From assembly GCA_013423325.1 (NCBI GenBank), contig BLJB01000192.1:1-64000 (forward strand): 64,000 bases of DNA, written 5' to 3'. A program made the translations under genes and the position numbers. This DNA is from Usnea hakonensis (Eukaryota > Ascomycota > Lecanoromycetes > Lecanorales > Parmeliaceae). The notes under the pieces are model-generated. The model saw only the letters and a program-made list of their open reading frames with translations. It had not been told where the DNA came from and made no database searches. Shown one piece after another: positions 10,708 to 23,700 of the stretch. How positions within the stretch are numbered: the first letter of the stretch is position 1; every line of letters begins with the position of its first letter.

Positions 10708-13704
10708 TCACACACCATCCTCATAGCCCGCTGACGCGGTAGCGTGCTGTGCCTTCCCATTTTTACTACTATGTCCGCCAACGACGGGTTGTGCCGCTGG
10801 AGTCGAATCGGCAGCGTTATGAAGTCCTCCTCTTTTGCATATTGATGTCGCTGGAACGTTACTCTCGTGTGTAGCTTGAGGTTGGGAGGGTGTATTTGCG
10901 TTTTTCTCCGGGGTTACTGTGGGCGTGGGAGCGATGGGGGTTGAGGGACTGGTGATGGTGGTTGAGGGAGAGGGTGGGGTGGAGATGGTCGTGGTGGCTG
11001 ATTTACCTGTTGTTTCGGTTGTGCTAGGTGTTGATGGAAGGGTTTGCGTAGAGCCGGATGATGTTCTTACGGATTCTGTAAGGCTGGATGGTGTGTCTGT
11101 GGTGATGGGCTGAAAAATTGGCGTCCCTGTATCCGTACGTTGAGAGACTGCTGTCGATGCACTTGTCGCAGTGCCGAAGAGGCTACTTGAGGTCACAGAG
11201 ACTGCTGAAGATGTGCTCAAGTCGCTGTTAGAGGGACCGCTTGCAGATGCACTTTCAGAACGAGTGCTGCTACTGCTAACCGGGCTCGTTGCTTTGCTGT
11301 TCGATGATGCGCCCTGGCTGCTTCCCGAGGGTGGATTCGTATTACTGGTGGTTGAAGATGTAGCGGGCAGTAACGTCGGGTCAGAGCCACTTGAGGTAAT
11401 CGTAGGTTGACTGAGTGATGAATGGCTACTCGTAGAGGCCGAACTTGTTCTGGGTGTCGAAGTAAATCTCGAGCTTAGCGAGAGAGAAGTTGATGATGAG
11501 TCCGCGGTTGAAGATACTACTGATGTAGTGAGCGTTGATGTCGTGCCGGAAATTCCTGACATGGACGTTGATTGAGCTGATGGTGTTTCGGTCCTTGAGG
11601 AAGAAGTCGTCAAGGTTCCCCCCGAGCTTCCATCCTGTGAAGAAGAAATTGATTCAATACCAGCCGCTGATGAAGATCTTCCCGGTCTCAAACTCTGTGT
11701 CGGAACCGTCGCGGTCCCCGATAAAGTACTTGACGTCGAGAGCGTTGCAGACAGTGATGACACCGTCGTCGCACCTGACGATAACGTAAGGTGTGGAATA
11801 TCCAGCGGATAGCACGCCGACGGTAGAGGCTTTGACGTGGAATACAATTGTGCCGACCAACGAGGCGTCTTGGGATCTTTATGCAATCCAGCGTCGAAGT
11901 CGATGCCTACTTCAATACTAGCAGAGCTGTCGACCAAGATCTCCGCCTTTCCGTCGCTGGTGCTAGAATTGCAAGTGCCCTTTGCATCTGGGTTGAGGGT
12001 ATCAGCCTAGTTCCTCGCTCGTATACTTAGAGGCCAAAGAGGATAGAAGAACATACCAGATTCCGCCGTAAAAGACGCATCGAGCTCCGGCAACTTCACT
12101 GTAAGAGTCAGATCGACTTCCGCAACTTTAATCAATTCAAACCCGAACTTAAGCTCCGGTTGCGAGTACGCATTCAGAGAGACCGTCGCCGACTCATTAC
12201 CAATATGAAACGAGTGCTTCAGGTCACTTGCATCAAAGCCCGTAACCGAACTAGCCGCTTGGCCATGAGTATCCGCCACAATCTGCGCATTGTCCGGAAC
12301 ACTCGCATTGACTCCAAAGTCCACAATCGCGTCACCGCTAAATGCGCAATTGCCGCCCACGGAGTAGCTCAGGGACGCGCCCACAGTCACGAGATCGTCG
12401 ATTTTGAAGCCCGCGTCCGGTATTGTGAAGTCCTGGAGCAGCGAGTAATTGAAAGATAGTCCTTGCGGATTATCAGTTGCAGTGATGGTGGCTTCGAGTT
12501 CGAGGGCTGCGGAGAGGGATTGAGGTGAGGCCGTAAGGACTAGATCGAGTAGCTTGAAGTCTTTGACCTGGAGAGACCCAGTGTCAATGAAGTCCTCCAA
12601 TCGGAAAGGAGTCGAGCAGATGATACCTCAACATGGCTCTGCATCTCGAAGGAACCGGCTATGAAGCAATTGGTGCAGTCAAGAGAGAGCCCGGCACTAG
12701 TATCTTGTCATTAGAACAGACCGTGCTGCAGCAAGATCAAAGCGAGAGGCTTACTCGTGATTCGTATAGATGTTTTTCCTCAGGCCCGGGGTTCCCGCGC
12801 TAATATCGAAGCTGCCACTATGGTTCCTATTGTAATTGCCATCCACCAAGCCTCGCTTGAGCCGATGAGCTTGTGGCACGGGAATCTCGTGCCCAAAATC
12901 CATTTCATACGACCCCGCGACATCAGTCCAATTCACAGCCCGAGCAGCCAGAGACGTGGTAAGCGTAACCCTATCGTTTTTGACACTTGAAATCCTATAA
13001 AGGAGGTCAGCCCCAACTCCAAACCTTCAGCCATCCTAATTACACAGCAAAACTCACACAAAAGGGTTTCGTTGCCCCTCACTCCCACAGCCATCCCTGA
13101 GCCCATCCGTAATAAACAGAAACTTTCCCTCATCATTTTCATTAACAAATTTCCATTCCAGTTCCGCTTTTTCAAACGCCTGTGTCGATGCAAAGGTCAG
13201 GTCTATCATATCATTAAGATCAGTACACTTTATGTTTCCGATGAGATGATCGAAGCGCTCGAGGGAGACGATAGGGAGACCATCAGGAGCATAGAGGGTG
13301 AGGTTGGCTAGGAAGAGGGTATTATCATCTGATATAAGTGATCAACTGTTAGTTATCTTCATAGAAGAAGCAAAAAGTTGAAGCATAGAATTCGGAAGAT
13401 AGAAAAGAGAGAAAGTGAGAAAGTGAGAAAGGCTTTGAAGCCAAACTACTTGAGCATCAAACTCACCACCACTCGCGCCCCACGCAAATTGGCCCTGGTC
13501 CACTGGCTTCATCCCACTTATGTCTTCCAAAATGGCGCGACGCCCGATCCCGAACGAGGCTTCCAAGTCTGCCGGGTGGATTGGGCGCAATATAGTTTGA
13601 TTTTGATGAAGAGCAGGAGTAAGAGAAGGCGCTGGAGTCCAGGACGCAAAGACGGGGGAGATTGGGGCGAGCGCTGCCAAGATTGGAACTGTGTAGCGAA
13701 GCAT
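10708..13704 (-). CDS. Secreted Ser/Thr-rich protein with DUF7029- and DUF7223-like domains
   Basis: The gene model has six exons: 13467-13704, 13058-13328, 12755-12994, 12627-12696, 12057-12567 and 10708-11987. All introns are GT-AG and in phase, giving about 869 residues. A signal peptide is visible (MLRYTVPILAALAPISPVFA). The next region, with LTLYAPDGLPIVSLERF and GCGSEGQRNPFV, resembles what I recall as DUF7029. The beta-rich middle (exons 4-5) fits DUF7223, which often follows it. The C-terminal 350 residues are Ser/Thr-rich and low in complexity, as in heavily O-glycosylated wall proteins. No hydrophobic GPI-type tail is seen, so wall attachment is uncertain. A start further upstream in the same frame exists, but it would bury the signal peptide. 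The function is unknown and the domain names are from memory. Confidence 0.8.
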
Positions 13705-14702
13705 GGTTCTGAAAGGAAGGGAAGTGGGAAGTGGGATAAGGGGGTGCAGATCTGGTGAAAGACTGTGTCTGAAGGTATGGGATTGAAGGAAGAGGAAGGT
13801 GTACAAGAGATTTGGGGAGTGAAGGGTTATGCTTTTTCAAATTATCATGGAAGCAATGAGCAGTTATATACGTATATTCTCCTACTCCAGCAACGCCGTA
13901 TGAAAAGGGTGTGGGTCACAACAAGAGGACTTGCACAACTCAGACTATCGGTGCAGAACACACCAACACACACACACACCATTTCGTATTGGGGCTCATC
14001 AGCTCATGTACCTACGCGTACGGCATTGCGATCCCCTTCTGCGAGAAACCAAGATTAAGAGACACAGCACAAGGCAACAGGAACTATCACATCGTCGGCA
14101 ACCTACCGCCCACAGTCAGTGATCGTCGCCCAAGATGGACACGCGAGTGTGACATAAAAGTAATGGAGATGATGACTTCGGTTGAGACCTGCGCCGCGCG
14201 CATAGCTGCAGGTCGTGGCTTAGTCGATCGCAGTGGCGCCTTCAGGCGCAGGTGCTGGTTTTCTAGCGTCATGCACGGAGAGAGAAGGCAAGAAACAGGG
14301 TGCGGGACGAGAATCCATAAATAGGGGGTAGGGCGAGGATCTTAGATAAAGGCTGAAGGCGTAGGGAAGCGTGGTGTTTCAGTACGATAATTGTCAGGAA
14401 CCATCAGCCAAGCTGTCGTAATCGCAAGTATAGGAATCGGATACTGAGGATGTAGGCACGCTGGTGGGGAGGGCAGCAAGTCCTCGTATGTGATAATTGT
14501 AAACACAAAACACACGGGTTGTCACTGCTGAAACGTTTTGACCGGACTGCAACCAAAGAATTCTGGGTAGTATTTCGGGCATAATGCGTCGTGAATTCGT
14601 GAAATACAAGTCAAGCTATCCACAATTTGCTATTTGCTGAGTGTTTTCCAGGGCGGGCTTCGAAGTCAAAAATTGAATCCCAAATACCTGTTGTCACCGA
14701 AA
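13705..14702. other. Intergenic region, nothing recognised
   Basis: The region contains the 5' flank of the secreted-protein gene and the 3' flank of the P450 gene. A short CA-rich run lies near 13960-13980. No coding or RNA feature is supported. Confidence 0.4.
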
Positions 14703-17700
14703 TCAGTCAAAAATATCAGACATGAATCTCTCGTTTCTCAGCCCGTTGAACCATGTCTCAGCTTCTTCCTTGGTCTTTGGCTTTCCCTCCTTCTCGCTTG
14801 CCTGCATATACATCTTCACCGATGCCTCTCTCACTCCATCCGAGACCTTGCCACTGCCACACATGAATACTTTGGCCCCTGATTGATAGTAGTGCATTAC
14901 GTCCTCCCTGTCGGCCCAGAAGCGATCTTGCACGTACTTTGCCCCATTGCTGCTGTTCGAGTCACGAGAGTAGGCATAGCGGAGATCCACTGCCCCTTTC
15001 GATGCCCAAGCTGAAAGCTCATCTGCATGAAGATCATCATGGCCCGGTTTTTGGCAACCCATGAACAGTAGCGCTGGTGCGAGTTTGCGGCCGGCTTCAA
15101 TCTGCAAGACTCGCTCTTGCACAAAGCCCCGGAAGGGGGCGATACCAGTACCGGCGCAGACCATGATCAAGGGGGTTTCAGAGATGTCGAGGGGAAGATG
15201 GAAAGACTGGTGACTGTGCTTGACACTGACATGGATATGATCGCCCTCATGCAAGTTCGAGAGATAATTGGATGCTACACCAAGAAAGCGTTTGCCCTGG
15301 CCTTGGAAGGACTCTTTATCGATGACACTCCAGGTGAGAGTACAGGATCCTGGTTCTGCAAGCGGAGAGGATGAGATTGAATACTGGCGGAGGCGCAGCT
15401 GGGGAAGCATAGCAAGGAACGCGCTGAATGGTATTTCCGTTTTTGGAAATCGTTCTAGAAGATCAAGAGGGCTGACTTTCTTCTCGTTAATCTCCGCTGT
15501 GAAAGCATCGTCTTTCAATCGAGCCAGCTCCGTCTTTGTTGCGTCATCAGTCGTGAACTTTATCAATGCCTCAATATTCTAACACAGGGGTTAGCATAAT
15601 GAGATTATGGGCACTCTAGAGTAGATGACTCACTCTTCGCGTCGCTGTTTGGCTGAGCTCCACATACGCGCTAAGCACATCAAATATGGACATTGGATGG
15701 CCTACAGGCAGATAAGACTCCCCAGACTTGACCGTGATGAAAGCATCCCAGGGAAGGCGAAAACGCTTGAATACACGTCGGACGACTAGTCTATTGTTCA
15801 TCGGAAGGACTGCGAGATAATCTCCAGCTCGGTAGGTCATGTCCGTTGGGAGCGTCAGTTTGATGTGTCGCTTTGGCTCTTCTGTTCCCGCTCCAAGAAG
15901 CTCGTTTTTCACGACAATGGCTTCCCTGACTTCTTGACGCAGATGAGAGGATCTTAACGTAGTAGATACTTCGAGGTCAAGGCCAGTCATGTCGTCGGCC
16001 TGGTCTCCACCCCCAAAAGTCTTCTTGATGGTTGGCCAAAATTCTTGATCTTCCCACTTCTCAAAGTCGTTGAAGATGTCATTGTTAGCTGCATCCGCTT
16101 GGCCACGTTCTAAAAGTCTCTTTGCGCCCCTTTCTTGCAACATGGTATCTACCGAGGTTGGTATTCGTTGGAATGTGTCCTTCCAGTCACCTGATGGATC
16201 CATGTCAGATGTAAACTAGCAATAACGGGAAACACTTACGGTTGCCGCATCCAAAGACAGAGTATTGAACTCCTTTCAGAGGCTCTCCATCGATGTTTTT
16301 TAGCCAGGTAAAGAACTGGTTTGCGTTATCAGGAGGCTCCCCTTCATAGCTAGCCGTGATAATGACGACCGGATGATCTTTTGGCAAATTGTCTGTGGCC
16401 TCATCCAGCGGCTTGACTATCGCTTTGAATCCGTGAGCTGAAGAAGATTGCGCTACCGTCTGAGCTAGGCTCTCGCAAGTGCCCATGTTGCTGCCAAAGT
16501 ATACCGACATCGGGTTTTCGGACCCTTTGCCGTCAGCCTTCTTCGAGATATCGGGTACCTGAGTAGCCTCTTGGCTACCGCCTGTCATCATTCTTTCCAA
16601 ATGCAAAGGGTCAATGCCTTTGCGCAAGGCTGCGTGCATGAAGAAGTGTTTTGGCTTGATCGTGAGTGTTTGATTAATTGCGAGTTTGTAATTCAGATCA
16701 TCCATGCGGAAATCAAAGTACTGAAGTAGCATGGCGGTGGCCAGCAGGGCTTCCTGCCACGCAAAACCTCGACCAATACATGCCCTAGAACCATTACCAA
16801 ACGGCTAGAAAAGACCAGGAGTCAGCTCTGAACTACCATGGGAAATAATAGGAGTCAGCGGACCTTCCAAGCGTTCTTCGGCAGCTTGTCAAAATGCTCA
16901 TCCAACATTCGCTCGGGACGAAACCTGTCTGCGTCATCTCCGTAGACCTTCGGATCTTGTTGCACTTTTGAGAGTATCATAGTCAATGTACTACCCGGTT
17001 TGACAAGATACTTACCACCCCCAAGGGTAACGGGATCCTCTTTGTTTGTGGGTAAGGATCCAAGGCCTATCCCAGTAATCGTGGGTGTTAATCGGAGAGT
17101 TTCCCTCAGACAAGCAGTTATATAAGGTAGCTTCGAGAGATGGTTTACCCGAATAGGACCGGAGCCAATCAGGTCGTCGACCTCTTTCTGTGCTTTTTGA
17201 AGAGCTTGAGGATTGGCCAATAGTTGGAAGAATAAGAACGACAAGAGACCTGAAGTTGTTTCGTGTCCTTCTGAATGTCAGCAGACGTGTGCTTGATCAT
17301 GTCGAAGCCAAGAGGAGGATACCGGCAATCAAAAAAGTTATCATGTTGTCCGCAATACTCTCATTCGTCATTTTCGCCCCCGTCTTTGGATCTTTGCCAT
17401 TCAACATTGCGTTCACCAGGCTTTTCTTGTCCGACGGATTTGCTCTCTTGTCCGCCACAATCTTCTGGGCAGTTGATTGTAAGACTCGAATATCATCATG
17501 ATACTTCATGTCCGCACTCGTCATAAATCGTTTCACAATTGATGGTCGTGTTGACCGCCTGCCGGCCTCAAGCAGGACTTCTTGCATTGCTTTTACGAAC
17601 GGATGCACTTGTTCTGTATAAAAGCTGTTGAACCTGATATCCATTGCACAGATTGCAATCGAGTCGAGGGTCAGCCGTGTGAAGTCGTCGGGCACGTCAA

Positions 17701-18237
17701 TACGATGTTCTGGACCATACCGGGCCCACTTGAGGACCAGTTGCGAAAGAATTTCATGCATTTCTAATTTCAGTCAGCACTGAGATTGCCGGTCAAGTGA
17801 ATGCCTCATTTGTACCGACCGTCGAACATGTCTCGAATTGCGAGAGGCCCAAACGATGGAACTAGGACTCGATGTGCCACTTCCCATGCGTGCTCACCGT
17901 TGTGAGCAGTAAACAGTCCATCGTGTATTGCCGATCTCAGCTGGGTCAGAGGCCCATTGAGTTTCTTTCCAAAGCGTTTCTCGTCGCATATCTCGTCGAA
18001 AAGTTCATGGTTAGAAACGACGATGAGATTTCCGGATGGTAGTCGTAGCTCGTAAATCGGGCCTGGGGTTGTTGTCTTTAGATTATTGTCTTTGACGTGA
18101 GACGGCTGAATTGGGAAATGAGGCTCACCGTAGACCTCAGCCAAATGGCTCAAACTCTCAAATTGGTTCTGGGGGTCAATGTCGAATACATTACCCAGGA
18201 GTGGTAGACCCGGTGGACTCGGAATTGGCGTAGTCAT
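14703..18237 (-). CDS. CYP505: CYP505-type self-sufficient P450 fused to its reductase
   Basis: The model has seven exons: 18129-18237, 17820-18062, 17323-17763, 16864-17267, 16240-16804, 15634-16190 and 14703-15578. It gives 1064 residues, close to the length of known P450foxy/CYP505 proteins. The P450 half shows AGHETTS in the I helix (about residue 265), the ExxR in CLRETLRL, and the heme box FGNGSRACIG with its Cys near residue 408. The reductase half follows directly, with the FMN site (YFGSNMGTCE, about 498), an FAD site (RQYSISSSP), an NADPH site (GTGIAPFRGFVQER) and MCGSG near the end. Family members hydroxylate fatty acids at subterminal positions using NADPH without a separate reductase. 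Two donors are atypical (GTCGGT at 17819 and GTCCGC at 16863), but the resulting joins restore the conserved sequence. All key residues are present. There is no N-terminal membrane anchor, as usual for this family. Confidence 0.95.
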
Positions 18238-19276
18238 CGTGGGCTTGGAACTCGTGGAAGACTCTCAAGATGAAAGAAGGGCTTGGGCAGAAAAAGAAAA
18301 GGACAGTGAGAGGAAAGGATTGGATCGAGGTGGAGAAGATGTTGATCTTATATACACAGAGGTGCGAGTACTCTGATCTCTCGACTGAATGGGACAAACA
18401 CGTGCCCGGCTCTCATCGGAGGCAGTGGAGGTCATGGTTTCAATTGATGCATTAGATTTATGCATGAGAATGTTAAGACAACCAATGATGAAGTGTGAAA
18501 TAAGCGATTACGAATTCACGGGATCTTTGGAGCAGATCCAATCAATAAAGTAAAGTACCTAAGGTAGACTCGGAATTAAGAAAAGCCGCCGGACAATCCG
18601 ATCGCGATTTAAACTTTCAAGTATGCACCAATCATCTACAGATAGATAGGTCAATCCGAGCGAGATATTGCTACTACGTACTTTATTGAGAAATTCTTCA
18701 TGCAACCTTAGAAGACCGAGGCTACAACAGTACCTACGGAACATCCGACTCTGTGCTCACGGAGTACAACATTGTTATCTCGTACCTCGGTACGCTTATA
18801 AATGGGCCGAGGGAAGCGCTCTAACCCGTTCTCCGCTCTCAGGAAGGCTAACCCTTCAAGGTACCTTGTCTTACTCCCCAAATCCAACGGGACCACCGTC
18901 CGAATGACCTTCGACATCGACCAGCCAAGAGATAAGGCTGAGGAGACATTACCCATCAGGCTGATCGCTCGCTGAATCCTCCCCAACAATTCATACTCAT
19001 CTTCTCACCTCTCGAGCTGACCAGATGAGGTTGACTAGTTGAAGCTCTAATGTTTTGCTTTGCTGTGACTGACTAACGACTGTATTCACGATGGTTAAGA
19101 CTTGATGTAATTATCAGTCGCACCATCACACGCTTCTATTTAGTACTGTCTTCTCTCGGACATCAGCAGCGGCAGCCTCAATGTTGGTCATTGACAAATG
19201 AATATCATACAACTGACCGAACTCCATTTGATCGAATCTTCATACCCCCTCAAACTACCCCCCAAGACCACCCTTC
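18238..19276. other. Intergenic region, nothing recognised
   Basis: About 1 kb contains the presumed promoter of the P450 gene and the 3' flank of the AAA gene. I found no convincing reading frame, RNA gene or repeat. Confidence 0.4.
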
Positions 19277-21134
19277 CTAGGTCACGTTCTGAATCGCCTT
19301 CGTACCCGCCCTCGTAACCTCCACATAACCATCCTTCCCTCCCGCCCCCCTCGCAACCCTCACCTCATACACCGCTAGCGGCAACCCATTCATCTCATCC
19401 CTCACAACCCCCTCCTCTTCCAAAAACACCCCCGCCAAACAATCGCCAACCTCCTCCTCCACCGCCAGCGCCAGACTCCTCGCGCCCGTCTCCTCAGTGT
19501 ATCGACCGGCAACATGCGCCGCGATCTGCCCATCATTGACAAAATCCACAAACAAAGATCCCGCGAACCGCTTTGCGTCTGTAGAAATCGGTTTCCGCAC
19601 ATCGTGCCACAGCTCGCGCATGAATTTGTACGCCATGATGGCTCGCTCGCCTTCGTCGAAAGGGAAGAAGGGGACGATAGCAGAGAATCGCCCTGTTAAA
19701 GGCGCGCCGAATGTCTGGATGACGGCTTTTCTCAGTGTAGTGTGTAGGTCGCGGGTAGGGGCTGTTTTCTGCAGCGCTGGGGAACGGTCTTTGAGATTGG
19801 CAGTCCAGAACATAGATATTTCCCTGACGCCAAGATTTGCGGCAAGAATCCAAACGACTTTTGAGCAATCGATATTTCTATTATTGCGGCGATCGGTATA
19901 GGAACCTGATTCGAATAGCAAGAGCATAGCCTTGCGCACGTCTTCTGTCGTCTTGTCAAATTCGTCCAGGAAGACAACGGTGCGCATGCCGTCGTTTTCC
20001 GCGAGATGATTATTCAGCCGCGAACCATTTCCCCAACCTTGATATGGAGGCCACGGTCCAAAGATATCAGTATCGCGTCTTAACATAGTACAGTCGATGA
20101 CGATAAGGTCCAATGAAAGAAGACTGCCCATGCGCCGCGCCAACTCCGTCTTCCCATGCCCGCTCAGTCCCGTGAAAAGGAGCACCAGCGGCGTTTGCGA
20201 ATTATAAAGCAGCCTGCTCGTAACCCGCTTCAAAACCTGCGTCGTCGCGATCTGTTGTCCGAAAATATAATAAGGCGTCTCGAACAACGGCATGATCTTG
20301 TGCGCTTTTGCAACCTGTATCTCTCGAGCGCTGGGGCGGGCTATCTGCGCTGCTTTCCAGAGGGAGTACCGCTGTAGGAGGTTGAACGTTTTGCAGATGG
20401 CCGAGCGGACTTCGACGGTGCACCATGTGTCGTGGGTCATGGAGGCTGCGGGCTGGGGCTTGGGTGCGTCTTTAGTCGGAGGCTTGAGGTAGTTCTGCCA
20501 CATGTCTTGGGGGACGTCGTGAGGATCGGCGCCCATGGCGAGCAGCGCGACGACGGTGTCTGTCGTGTCGGAGAGTTGGTATTCGGCACTCAGGATACTG
20601 TAAGGTAGTAATGGTAGCCCGATTGCTGTAGTGCCGTCTATCGTGATGCGTTGACTTGGCCGGGCCCCTGCGTGGCAGAGGATCCGCACGATCTGAGGTG
20701 AGTTTCTCTCAGCGGCGAAGTATAAGATTGGGAAGGAGCGTGCTCCCGAGCTCGTTTGGATTCGCTGGGAGAGCATATTTGCAATTTCATGTTCGTTGTG
20801 TTGAGTCAGGTAGCGCTCTATACATTTTTCATCCACGCCATTTTGGATTGCCCATGCGAGATTTTGTACCGAGAAGTCGTGATTTTCATTGTCGTGATCG
20901 AGATACGCGTCGTTGATTCTAGATTGGCAGCATACGTGATAATGTTCTCGGACAACTCTCGGCAGAAAAAAGGGGAGGACGGTGTTGCTGTGCTGGTGAT
21001 TAGCAGCTTTTTCCCGAAGGTGTGGAGAGGACGTACTGCAGAGCAATCGCGGCCATTTGTCTTTCCATAGACTCGTTTGCTGCGGCACTAGATTGTCTCC
21101 GATGTGGCGGTATATACTCCCCTCGTCCGGCCAT
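19277..21134 (-). CDS. AAA+ ATPase (ClpB/AAA_2 type) with ankyrin-like N-terminal region
   Basis: The model has two exons, 21037-21134 and 19277-20987, with a perfect GTACGT donor and a CACAG acceptor, giving 602 residues. The N-terminal half has ankyrin-like segments (LYFAAERNSPQIVRILCHAGA, then VVALLAMGADPHDV). A single AAA module follows, with Walker A GLSGHGKTELAR (about residue 310), Walker B VVFLDEFDK (about 370) and sensor-1-like WILAANLG. The closest known families are the ClpB/HSP104-type AAA_2 domain and fungal ankyrin-AAA proteins, which probably remodel protein substrates. The N-terminus carries GEYIPPHRR, which resembles the YIPPHLR motif at the start of DDX3/Ded1 helicases. The substrate is unknown. 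Confidence 0.85.
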
Positions 21135-21591
21135 GAAGACCAGGTTTAAGGGAAGTATGCAAATGGGTTCGATTGGAAATATCTGAGATTTTTGTAACGG
21201 TCTCGATGCCCCGTTGGTTATATTCAGTTGCGATAAGATGTTCCTGTGCATTAGAGCACGGTGTACGCGTTTTTCTTATTGGATTGACTAAGGAAAAGGA
21301 AGGAAGAAGAAGAAGAAGAAAAAGAAGGATACAGAGTTAGAAGGAAAAAGAAGAAGAACAAGGAAAATGAAGTAATGGCCCACACCGACCGTAGTTTGTG
21401 GAACACTTTGATTTTTTGCAGGCGCTATTGATGTGCTGAGTTCAACACTGCGAAAGGAGTCAAGTTGCTCGGACTTGAGTAGAACCACACCCGAGGTCTC
21501 ACAGAAGTGTTGACAAAAATGGCTCGAAGCTTCATCAACAGCTTCATGCAACCAAACCTGAGCGCTACTATCTCGCTCTTCTACCCCACCT

Positions 21592-22965
21592 TCATCCTGA
21601 GTAATTAACGCAAGCCTCTTCTTCTTCGGAATTCCAGAAAGCCCACTTGTGAAAGTGAGGCCCCGCGGCCAGCATTAGCTTCAACCCGTGCTTTGATCTC
21701 TTTTCATCCACGAATCTCACGCACGAAGCATTCGCACCGAGAGCTTGAATGCCAGACTTCAACTCTATGCCTTTCTTGACATCAAATATTTGTACCCTTC
21801 CGTCGTCGGTTGCGGCAGCAATCAGGTTTTGGTGAACGTCAAGCCCAACGGAAAGGTGGTTTGAGAGGTGGTTGCGATAGGTGGGGAATCTGGCATAGAA
21901 CTGCGTTGCGTGGTCGGAACTGGCTCGCGGGCTGTAGCGGAGGTCATAGGCACAAAGCTATGATTGTAAGCCCAGTCGTACGCTGGCGATCATGGACTGC
22001 TAATTACCTCGTTCTGAATACCTGCTACCACAATCACATTCGCGTCGATGCTTCTCACGTGGTTGCTAGCGATTGGGTGTTGGATTCTTGGCTTTTGGCT
22101 GGACGCACGGCTCCTAGTGTCCCACAATCGCACTTCGCCTAAATGGCAGCCAGTGATGATGACGCTCGCGGAAAGCCAGTCCACGGCCGCTACGTCGCTT
22201 TGACCTTGAGGGCACTCTATAACCCACCGTCCTTGGCCTTCTTGTAGTAGCATGCCTCCGCTAGCTGTGGCGATTGCAAATTTGCAGAAGTCTGGGTGGG
22301 GGTTGGCGGCCGACGCCCAGAAGATGGTCGATTTGCGGCTTGATCCTAGCAAATAAAAGGAGCGGTCGTTGTCAAGATGTTTCACAAACATGGATGCTGG
22401 TAGTTCACGGCCCTTTGTTGTCGCACTCAATAATGTATTAGCTTACTATATTTAGACGATATAGTGAGCTTTGCTTACAGTGCAATACGTGTGGGTGAGG
22501 TGCTTATCGATGTCGTCTGACCACTGGTCAGTCTCGTTAATAAATAACGGCAATGTCACCTACCATAGATGGCGTACATAGTTTGTCTTTGTGCGGCATA
22601 AAGTTGTCGAAGTTGGGGTCAGACACAAGATTTCGGCTGCTAATTTGTTAAGATGGAGGGAGTAAAGATCAAACTCGTGCTCACATCGAGAAAAGCTTAG
22701 AACTATTCTGGCGTGTTTCCAAGCTGGCAAATAGGCCCTCGGTAGCCTCGTCATAGACAAAACCCCTGATTAAGGTATTCTCGTCGTTGAGGTCGCCTTC
22801 GGGATCGTGCATCCGGAGCTGGCGGTCCCTCAGCCCTGTCGCCCAAGCCTCAACCATGGTGCCATGGTCTGTTACGGATCCGATCTCGCGTAGTATGCCG
22901 ACTCTGCCACCAAGAGGAAGAGTAAGTAAGGGTGACCTTTTGATTCGACCTTTGTTGGTAGACAT
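21592..22965 (-). CDS. WD40-repeat protein, five exons
   Basis: The exons are 22685-22965, 22564-22639, 22479-22516, 22008-22425 and 21592-21957. All joins are GT-AG and in phase, giving 392 residues. WD-type blades end in GEVRLWDTRS and GRVQIFDVKKG, and other strands (ISTSPTRIALATTKG) fit a propeller. The overall look is vaguely like the DCAF4/WDR21 group of substrate receptors for Cul4 ubiquitin ligase, but that is only an impression. The start is taken at MSTNKGRIK. Another Met lies 8 codons upstream in the same frame (22989), and additional N-terminal exons cannot be excluded because related proteins are longer. The C-terminus carries an acidic EEEE stretch. Confidence 0.7.
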
Positions 22966-23700
22966 GTTTGCTAGTGTATGGGGAATCAAAAGTGCACGAA
23001 TATGATCCGGACTGGTGAAAGGTGTGATTTTCAGTCCTTATCGATAAAGTGCCGACCGTATTCTTGTGTTATGTTTGTTATGTTATGACGTAGGGCATCT
23101 GCTAATGAGGTGAAGGCATCCGGGAATTGTTATATCGACACTACCCACCAATTGTAAACAGGCCCCATCGAACCTGCGCACCCTCACTGTCAATATTGTA
23201 GGTCCAGTACTACAGACCAAAGCCCCATTTGCCTGCCTGTCCAACTTAGACGAGAGATGTCTTTAGTATCATCAATTCCCGAATGGGCTGCTATGTTGCT
23301 TAGAGTGTTTTCGTAAGCTCTGATCCACAAATGCAGCCATATGGCTAGGAACATCCTATTGTGGATTGGCACTGCCCATTACTTGAGAGCGGTGACTAAT
23401 GGATATACAGACCAAATCTGAGGCTTGCTGGAGACATCCTATTGCCGTGGATGCTTAAATCAGGATGGAGCAGTAATTCTAAGTCTCTGAACAGCGAATC
23501 GGAGGGCTATCTCAAAGATATGCACAGTATCTCATGGACTGTTCTCAAGCAAGACATGTAAGCTCATTCATATCTTGCTCCAGACCATTTCTCTTACGTT
23601 CAAGGTTGTTGCTGATGTCATAAGTTGGTCTTGCTTTCTCTGTAGTACTTAGGGATGAATCGCATGCATTCTGGGGCGCTTGGGACCGGGAAATTTAGTC
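22966..23700. other. Intergenic region, nothing recognised
   Basis: This is the upstream flank of the WD40 gene and the downstream flank of a decayed gene. No feature can be supported. Confidence 0.35.

Noticed and set aside
18708..18989. Frame of 93 codons between the P450 and AAA genes
   Set aside because: No domain, signal peptide or splice partner. The composition looks non-coding.
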